Positions 1 through 5,550 of a DNA stretch of 6,482 nt are shown here, one piece after another. The DNA lies in assembly GCA_913041325.1 (NCBI GenBank), contig CAJWHU010000088.1, positions 1 to 6,482 on the forward strand, given 5' to 3'. Source of the stretch: an uncultured Fidelibacterota bacterium (GTDB lineage: Bacteria; Marinisomatota; Marinisomatia; Marinisomatales; UBA1611). Below the pieces are notes generated by a model. The model was given only the letters and a program-made list of their open reading frames with translations. It ran no database searches and had not been told where the DNA came from. The stretch's first letter is position 1, and every line of letters starts with the position of its first letter. A program made the translations under genes and the position numbers.

Positions 1-959
1 TGGCAACCTGCTCAAATGGTGAAAACTGGAAAAGTGGCTCTCTTGTTCCTTATGGAGATATCAAACTATCCCCCGCTGCAGGTGTATTAAATTATGGTCA
101 GGGTGTTTTTGAAGGTACAAAAGCATTTCATACATCTAGGGATAAAATAGTTCTGTTCAGAATTAACCGTAATGCTGAGCGTATGGCATCTTCTACCGAG
201 CGGTTGTGCATTCCGATCATGGATAAAGAGTTTTTTATGTCCTCTGTTGTCTCAACGGTGCGTGATAATATTGAGTTTGTTCCCCCTTATGGAAAAGGAA
301 GTTTATACGTAAGGCCAATTGTGTGGGGTACCTCACCAGCACTTGGTGTTCAGCCCGCATCAGAATATACATTCATGGTCTTTGTATCACCTGTAGGATC
401 TTACTTTAAGGGTGGAGTCAAACCACTAAATTTAAAGGTTGAAACTGATTACCACCGTGCTGCGCCCTTAGGCATTGGTAATGCAAAAGCTATAGGTAAT
501 TATTCTGCCTCCCTATTGCCTTTGACGATTGCAAAAAAGAGTGGTTACGACGAGGTAATTTATCTTGATTCTGTTGAAGGTAATCGCATAGAAGAATTAG
601 GATCGGCTAATATTTTCATTTGCAAAAATGGCGTAGTAAAAACACCAAAGCTAGGTAGATCTATTTTGGCAGGAATTACTAGAGACTCTGTTTGTAAAAT
701 CGTAACTGATATCATGGAAATGGAGCTCCTAGAAACAGATATCTACATTAAAGATTTGCTGGAAGCAGATGAGGTATTTTGTACTGGAACAGCAGTTGTT
801 GTGGCTCCAGTTGGTAAAATCAACTTTGAAGGTAAGTCTGTTAGTTATTGCTCTAGTGGTATTGGTCCAATCACTGCCAAGTGTAAAAATATACTTACAG
901 CAATTCAAAAACAGGAAATCAATGATCCATTCAATTGGTTGCATAATATAGAGCAATAG
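1..959 (+). CDS. ilvE: Branched-chain amino acid aminotransferase, plant-like (5' end outside window)
   Basis: Fold-type IV PLP enzyme that transfers the amino group between leucine, isoleucine or valine and 2-oxoglutarate, in the cytoplasm. The first complete codon is at 3, giving 318 visible residues before TAG at 957-959. Numbered from that codon, the order is GVLNYGQGVFEGTKAF (27-42), the FR..RNAERM segment (52-61), the PLP lysine K162 in NAKAIGNY (codon 486-488), E198 opening the ELGSANIF signature that contacts the PLP pyridine nitrogen, and phosphate-binding FCTGTAVVV (259-267). From memory these blocks match plant plastid BCATs and mammalian BCATm better than the short E. coli enzyme, and the CxxC redox motif of BCATm is absent. 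Bases 1-2 (tg) are probably the end of an internal Met codon; family comparison suggests a few tens of residues are missing upstream. D-amino-acid aminotransferase or aminodeoxychorismate lyase are unlikely given length and motifs. Leucine dehydrogenase follows after 20 nt. Confidence 0.95.
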   Translation, partial: ATCSNGENWKSGSLVPYGDIKLSPAAGVLNYGQGVFEGTKAFHTSRDKIVLFRINRNAERMASSTERLCIPIMDKEFFMSSVVSTVRDNIEFVPPYGKGSLYVRPIVWGTSPALGVQPASEYTFMVFVSPVGSYFKGGVKPLNLKVETDYHRAAPLGIGNAKAIGNYSASLLPLTIAKKSGYDEVIYLDSVEGNRIEELGSANIFICKNGVVKTPKLGRSILAGITRDSVCKIVTDIMEMELLETDIYIKDLLEADEVFCTGTAVVVAPVGKINFEGKSVSYCSSGIGPITAKCKNILTAIQKQEINDPFNWLHNIEQ

Positions 960-964
960 ATACA

Positions 965-970
965 AGAGGT
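965..970 (+). promoter_or_regulatory. Ribosome binding site of leucine dehydrogenase
   Basis: AGAGGT lies in the 20-nt gap after the aminotransferase stop and ends 9 nt before the ATG at 980. It favours that ATG over the next in-frame ATG at 995, which has no comparable purine-rich sequence at a suitable distance. Confidence 0.55.
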
Positions 971-979
971 CTTGTTAAA

Positions 980-2083
980 ATGGTTTTTGATAGTATGGAT
1001 AATAGGGGTCATGAGCAGGTGGTATTTTGCGATGACAGAGATACTGGATTAAAAGCCATTATAGCAATACACAACACAACCATTGGTCCTGCTCTTGGTG
1101 GATGCAGAATGTGGGACTACGGATCAGAAGAAGCAGCATTGAAAGACGTATTGAGATTATCAAGAGGCATGAGTTACAAAGCCGCGATAGCAGGGCTCAA
1201 CTTAGGTGGGGGCAAAGCTGTAATTATAGGAAATTCCAGGAATGATAAAAATGAAATCCTTTTTCGATCATTTGGAAGATTTGTTGAAGGCCTCGCTGGT
1301 AGATATATAACTGCAGAAGATGTAGGCACAAGTGTGAAAGATATGGAATGGGTTAGAATGGAGACCCGTTACGTTACAGGTATTTCTCGAGCTCTGGGGG
1401 GAAGCGGTGATCCTGCACCTGTTACAGCACTAGGTACGTTTTCTGGCATTAAGGCTACTGTAAAAAAACAGTTTGGTAAGGAATCTCTGAATGGTTTGAG
1501 CATAGCAGTGCAAGGTGTGGGGCACGTAGGTTACCACCTGTGCAAATATTTAAGTAGAGAAGGCGTAAATCTGTATGTAAATGATATAGACTCGAATGCC
1601 ATAAAAAGAGTAATAAATGAATTTGGTGGATCTGTTATTGATTCAGAAAAAATTTATGATGCAGATATTGACATCTATGCACCTTGTGCTCTGGGGGCTA
1701 CTCTAAATGACCAAACTATTCCAAAGCTTAAATGTTCAATAGTTGCGGGTGCTGCAAATAATCAGCTAAAGAAGGAGGAAATACATGCAAAGATGTTACA
1801 GGAGCGTGGTATTTTATATGCCCCAGACTATGCCATCAATGCAGGTGGATTAATAAATGTTGCAAATGAAATAGAGGGTTATAATCGAAATAGAGCTTTT
1901 AAACAAGCTGAGGAGGGTATCTATGATACGCTCATGAAAATTTATGATATCTCAGATAGAGATAATGTGACAACCCACAAGGCTGCTTCAAAAGTTGCTG
2001 AAAAGAGAATGCAAGAAGTGGTTAAGTTGAAAAATATATATTTACCAAAAAAAAATGTAATGGGCAGGAGAGATAGTGTCTAA
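980..2083 (+). CDS. ldh: Leucine dehydrogenase (Glu/Leu/Phe/Val dehydrogenase family)
   Basis: NAD-dependent oxidative deamination of leucine, valine and isoleucine to 2-oxo acids plus ammonia, reversible; cytoplasmic. The 367 residues match the usual size of about 360. The N-terminal catalytic domain shows GPALGGCRMW (36-45), K67 in GMSYK, which binds the substrate carboxylate, catalytic K79 in LNLGGGK (73-79), and D114 in TAEDVGT. The Rossmann domain begins near 172 with the GVGHVG dinucleotide loop (179-184) and acidic D202 at the end of the second strand, which favours NAD over NADP. YAPCALGA (233-240), AGAANNQL (256-263) and YAPDYAINAGGLINVANE (280-297) are leucine-dehydrogenase blocks and argue against glutamate dehydrogenase, which is longer. 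Phenylalanine or valine dehydrogenase remains possible on sequence alone. ATG 980 is the first ATG after an in-frame TAA at 944-946 and has a ribosome binding site. The 3' end overlaps nusB by 8 nt. An A9 run at 2047-2055 lies near the end. Confidence 0.94.
   Translation: MVFDSMDNRGHEQVVFCDDRDTGLKAIIAIHNTTIGPALGGCRMWDYGSEEAALKDVLRLSRGMSYKAAIAGLNLGGGKAVIIGNSRNDKNEILFRSFGRFVEGLAGRYITAEDVGTSVKDMEWVRMETRYVTGISRALGGSGDPAPVTALGTFSGIKATVKKQFGKESLNGLSIAVQGVGHVGYHLCKYLSREGVNLYVNDIDSNAIKRVINEFGGSVIDSEKIYDADIDIYAPCALGATLNDQTIPKLKCSIVAGAANNQLKKEEIHAKMLQERGILYAPDYAINAGGLINVANEIEGYNRNRAFKQAEEGIYDTLMKIYDISDRDNVTTHKAASKVAEKRMQEVVKLKNIYLPKKNVMGRRDSV
2066..2070 (+). promoter_or_regulatory. Ribosome binding site of nusB, inside the leucine dehydrogenase gene
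   Basis: AGGAG ends 5 nt before the GTG at 2076 and lies within the last codons of leucine dehydrogenase. It fixes the nusB start: an in-frame TAA at 2058-2060 blocks any earlier start, and the first in-frame ATG is codon 49, which would delete the N-terminal RNA-binding part of NusB. Confidence 0.7.
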
Positions 2084-2501
2084 TTTTCACCCAAGAAGAG
2101 CCGCGAGGAAAGTTGTCTTGGAGGCATTATTTGCCCATCAATTTACTTGCGATAATCCAAGAAAAACGTTGGAAAAAGTAATCAAAACAAACCAACTAAA
2201 AGACGACAATATAGATTTCATGGATAAACTGTTTCACTGTGTTATAGAGAATTCTGATTTCTCGGAAAAATTAATCAAATCCCATCTGCAAAATTGGGAG
2301 ATTGGTCGCGTTGCTAAGGTTGACCGCCTGCTGCTCAGGATGGGTATATGCGAGATTTTTTTTATGGAAAGCATACCACCTAAAGTGTCTATCAGTGAAA
2401 TGGTAGAGATATCAAAAATATATAGCACAGATGAGAGCCCTGGTTTTATTAATGGTGTTCTCGATGCAATATATAAAGAAAATAATGTAAAAGAAGACTA
2501 A
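2076..2501 (+). CDS. nusB: Transcription antitermination factor NusB, GTG start
   Basis: Small all-helical protein that with NusE (ribosomal protein S10) binds boxA RNA, supporting antitermination in rRNA operons. The 141 residues are the normal length for the family. Visible features are the basic N-terminal PRRAARKVVLEALFA helix (6-20), equivalent to the arginine-rich RNA-contacting region; NW at 73-74; VDRLLLRMGICEIFF (82-96); and the family-typical end PPKVSISEMVEISKIYSTDE (101-120) followed by SPGFINGVLD (121-130). The canonical INEAVELAK appears here as ISEMVEISK. The start must be GTG 2076, set by an upstream in-frame stop and an AGGAG site. It overlaps the leucine dehydrogenase stop by 8 nt, which suggests translational coupling, and its TAA lies 3 nt before secA in the same frame. 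In many bacteria nusB neighbours ribH or other riboflavin genes; here it does not. Confidence 0.95.
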   Translation: MSNFHPRRAARKVVLEALFAHQFTCDNPRKTLEKVIKTNQLKDDNIDFMDKLFHCVIENSDFSEKLIKSHLQNWEIGRVAKVDRLLLRMGICEIFFMESIPPKVSISEMVEISKIYSTDESPGFINGVLDAIYKENNVKED

Positions 2502-2504
2502 GCT

Positions 2505-5500
2505 GTGATTTTAGCAAAATTATTTGGTACAAAATCGGATAGAGAAATAAAAAAACTATCACCATCTATTATCAAGATAAATCAGTGTTACGAATCACTT
2601 TCTGAAAAAACTGATGAAGATCTGGTAAAAAGAACTCAGGAGTTAAAGAATTTTGTGGTTAAGTCTCGGAAATCAAAAGAAGACTCGTTGCCCAATAATT
2701 ATGATAAAGACAAAAGAAAAAAAGAGATTTTAGTTGCTGAACAAAATGCTCTTGACTCTATCATGGAGGAGTCTTTTGCATTAGTGAAAGAGACCTGCAG
2801 GAGAATGTCGGGCACCTCTTGGAAAGTCTCAGGACAAGAACAAAAATGGGATATGGTGCCCTATGATGTGCAGCTCCTTGGCGCCATCACTCTTCACAGC
2901 GGGAAAGTGGCTGAAATGAAAACTGGAGAGGGAAAAACTCTTGTTGCTACAATGCCAATATACCTGAATGCCCTGACAGGAAGGGGGGTACATGTAATTA
3001 CCGTAAATGATTACCTAGCGCAAAGAGATGCTGAGTGGATGGGTGAGGTCTATAAAAGACTGGGTCTAACTGTTGGCTTTATTCTAAACTCTATGAATAA
3101 TCAGCAGAGGCGTGAAATGTATAACTGCGATATTACTTACGGTACAAATAATGAGTTTGGTTTTGACTACCTTAGAGATAATATGGCTTTACAGAAAGAT
3201 GACAAAGTTCAACGTGGTCATGCATTTGCTGTAGTAGATGAGGTTGATAGTGTATTGATTGATGAGGCGAGAACTCCTCTAATCATATCAGGTACAATAG
3301 ATGCTCCTGTTGACGAAACGTTTACAACCTTGAAACCCGGTGTTCAAGAACTGGTAAAACAACAGTCAAAGCTTGTTTCTGACCTTGTAAAACAGGCAAG
3401 GAAGCTAATTGAGGATGGTGATGAGGATGCCGCAGGGCTCAAATTACTTCAGGCCCAAAGAGGAATGCCCAAAAATAAAAGCGTGATAAAAATTTTCCAA
3501 GAATCAGGTATGCTAAAACTTGCGCAAGATATTGAGTCAATACACATTAGAGATAAAAAGATGAGTGATGTTGATGATGACTTATACTTTGCGATTGATG
3601 AGAAAAGTCATGTAATGGATATCACTGAAAAAGGTAGAAACCTACTTTCTCCAGGAGATCCGGACACATTTATCATTCCAGATTTAGGTGAGATGCTACT
3701 TGAGATTGAAGACCGCGATGATCTTGGTAAGACTGCTAAAGATCAAGAAAAAGAAAAGGCTCATCAACTACACGCTGAAAGAAGTGGGACAATCCATAAT
3801 TTTAATCAGCTTCTTCGCGCATACACCTTGTACGAAAAAGATGTTGAGTATGTTATTCAGGATGGAAAAGTTATGATCGTGGATGAGTTTACAGGGCGAG
3901 TTCTCCCAGGGAGACGATATTCTGATGGATTACATCAGGCTCTGGAGGCTAAGGAAAATGTACGTATAGAGAGAGAGACTCAGACACTTGCCACAATAAC
4001 CATTCAAAATTATTTCCGCCTTTATGATAAACTTTCTGGAATGACAGGAACAGCAGAGACTGAGGCAGAGGAGCTTGGTTCAATTTATGGATTAGATGTC
4101 ACAGTAATTCCAACCCATAGGTCTATATCAAGAGAAGATAGAGATGATCTAGTCTACAAAACGAAAAGAGAAAAATATAATGCTGCAATCCAGGAAATCT
4201 CCGATTGCCACAGGAAAGGACAGCCAACTCTTGTTGGAACAATATCGGTAGAGGTTTCTGAGTTACTTTCAAGAATGCTCAAGCGACAAAATATTCCACA
4301 TAATGTTTTAAATGCAAAGCAACACAAAAGCGAGGCAGAAGTCGTTGCCAGAGCAGGCCAAAAGGGCGCTGTAACTATTGCAACCAATATGGCAGGGAGA
4401 GGAACTGATATTAAGCTTGGTGAGGGTATTAAAGAATTAGGTGGGCTACATATCATTGGAACGGAGAGACATGAATCGAGACGTATAGATCTACAGCTAA
4501 GAGGAAGAAGTGGTAGACAAGGTGATAATGGTTCTTCAAGGTTTTACCTTTCCCTAGAAGATGACTTAATGAGGTTATTCAGTTCTGATAGGGTCGCATC
4601 CATAATGGATAGAATGGGTATAGAGGAAGGTGAAGTAATATCAGCAAGAATGGTCACTAGAGCAATCTCCAATGCACAGAAAAAAGTAGAGGTAAGGAAC
4701 TTTGGTATTAGAAAACACCTTTTAGAATATGATGATGTTATGAACCAACAGCGGCAGGTAGTTTATGATATCAGAAATCAAGCATTGTCTGGTGAAAACA
4801 TGGAAGATTCTGTGTTTCACATTCTTGATGATTATATAATGGACGAGATTGAGCTACAGTCTAGTAACGGCAATTATGAACACTGGGATTGGGAGCAGTT
4901 GCAACAAAGATTTTCATCACATATCATGATTGATGTATCTTTAGAAAAAATACAAAATGATATTGATGGTAAGGATGAAACCAGTGAGGCAATTGGAGAT
5001 TGGATTTTTGAAAAAGCAAAAACTGTTTATAAAGCGAGAGAATCATTAGTTCCTGAGGATGTGATAAGAGAGTTTGAGAGGTTTGTCATTTTGAGAACAA
5101 TCGATGAAAAATGGAAAGACCATCTTTATGCAATGGATCAACTGAGAGAGGGAATCAATTTGAGAGCCTACGGTCAAAAAAATCCATTACTAGAATATAA
5201 ATCAGAGGGTTTTAAGATGTTTCAAGAAATGATGGCTGATATGAACTCTCTAACGGTTCAAAGACTATTCAGAACACAAATCAGAGGCATGGAATCCAAA
5301 GAAAACAATACAAATGCAGGTGCTCGTAACATACAGGCCTCACACAGTGAGTCAACGGGAATGGGCTTTCAGGGACAAGCTCCGATTGAGCAAAACAATC
5401 GACCACAGCAAGTACGTACTCCAGTGCAGGCAGATCAAAAAATTGGTAGGAATGAAAAAATAATAGTTCGTGGTCCAGGAGGAGAAGAAATTCGAATAAA

Positions 5501-5549
5501 ATATAAAAAGCTACAGACCTACCTAAACAAAGGATATACGCAGGTCTGA
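2505..5549 (+). CDS. secA: Preprotein translocase ATPase SecA, FCB-type with insertion and non-zinc C-terminus
   Basis: ATPase motor that pushes unfolded preproteins through SecYEG; cytosolic and membrane-associated. At 1014 residues it exceeds E. coli SecA (901). In order: Q motif DVQLLG (121-126), Walker A MKTGEGKT (138-145), Walker B VVDEVDS (243-249) and LIDEARTPLIISG (251-263) in nucleotide-binding domain 1; preprotein cross-linking domain enlarged by about 160 residues (roughly 265-430); GMTGTAETEA (512-521); motif V TNMAGRGTDIKLG (627-639) and motif VI QLRGRSGRQGD (664-674) in domain 2; helical scaffold with EYDDVMNQQR (741-750); helical wing LRAYGQKNPLLEYKSEGF (886-903). Residues about 930-978 form a polar Gln/Asn-rich linker. 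The tail from GRN (981-983) has no cysteine, so the usual C-terminal zinc site for SecB and ribosomes is absent. The start is GTG 2505, since the nusB TAA lies two codons upstream in frame. The Shine-Dalgarno match is weak (agaag near 2492-2496), so it probably relies on ribosomes leaving nusB. Confidence 0.97.
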   Translation: MILAKLFGTKSDREIKKLSPSIIKINQCYESLSEKTDEDLVKRTQELKNFVVKSRKSKEDSLPNNYDKDKRKKEILVAEQNALDSIMEESFALVKETCRRMSGTSWKVSGQEQKWDMVPYDVQLLGAITLHSGKVAEMKTGEGKTLVATMPIYLNALTGRGVHVITVNDYLAQRDAEWMGEVYKRLGLTVGFILNSMNNQQRREMYNCDITYGTNNEFGFDYLRDNMALQKDDKVQRGHAFAVVDEVDSVLIDEARTPLIISGTIDAPVDETFTTLKPGVQELVKQQSKLVSDLVKQARKLIEDGDEDAAGLKLLQAQRGMPKNKSVIKIFQESGMLKLAQDIESIHIRDKKMSDVDDDLYFAIDEKSHVMDITEKGRNLLSPGDPDTFIIPDLGEMLLEIEDRDDLGKTAKDQEKEKAHQLHAERSGTIHNFNQLLRAYTLYEKDVEYVIQDGKVMIVDEFTGRVLPGRRYSDGLHQALEAKENVRIERETQTLATITIQNYFRLYDKLSGMTGTAETEAEELGSIYGLDVTVIPTHRSISREDRDDLVYKTKREKYNAAIQEISDCHRKGQPTLVGTISVEVSELLSRMLKRQNIPHNVLNAKQHKSEAEVVARAGQKGAVTIATNMAGRGTDIKLGEGIKELGGLHIIGTERHESRRIDLQLRGRSGRQGDNGSSRFYLSLEDDLMRLFSSDRVASIMDRMGIEEGEVISARMVTRAISNAQKKVEVRNFGIRKHLLEYDDVMNQQRQVVYDIRNQALSGENMEDSVFHILDDYIMDEIELQSSNGNYEHWDWEQLQQRFSSHIMIDVSLEKIQNDIDGKDETSEAIGDWIFEKAKTVYKARESLVPEDVIREFERFVILRTIDEKWKDHLYAMDQLREGINLRAYGQKNPLLEYKSEGFKMFQEMMADMNSLTVQRLFRTQIRGMESKENNTNAGARNIQASHSESTGMGFQGQAPIEQNNRPQQVRTPVQADQKIGRNEKIIVRGPGGEEIRIKYKKLQTYLNKGYTQV
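5295..5546 (+). other. SecA C-terminal linker and cysteine-free tail
   Basis: Sub-region of secA encoding residues 931-1014. The first part is a low-complexity linker rich in Asn, Gln, Ser and Gly, poorly conserved in all SecA proteins. The second (981-1014) opens with GRNE where typical SecA has GRNDPCPCGSGKKYK. It then runs IIVRGPGGEEIRIKYKK and ends LNKGYTQV, with no Cys and no His. IKYKK may align to the KKYK of the zinc motif, so this looks like a diverged or replaced domain, not a truncation, because the reading frame ends normally. Confidence 0.75.
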
Positions 5550-5550
5550 A

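Noticed and set aside
522..551. TTGACG at 522-527 as a possible promoter -35 inside the aminotransferase gene
   Set aside because: No good -10 element follows at suitable spacing, and the position inside a coding region in AT-rich DNA makes chance likely.
729..965. A 78-codon - strand frame opposite the end of the aminotransferase
   Set aside because: It is antisense to conserved BCAT motifs and has a composition typical of a reverse-complement shadow.
995..997. Alternative ATG start for leucine dehydrogenase
   Set aside because: It lacks a Shine-Dalgarno sequence, whereas ATG 980 has AGAGGT at a good distance and gives the usual family length.
4154..4456. A 100-codon - strand frame within secA
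   Set aside because: It is opposite the conserved SecA nucleotide-binding domain 2; the openness follows from the codon bias of the real gene.
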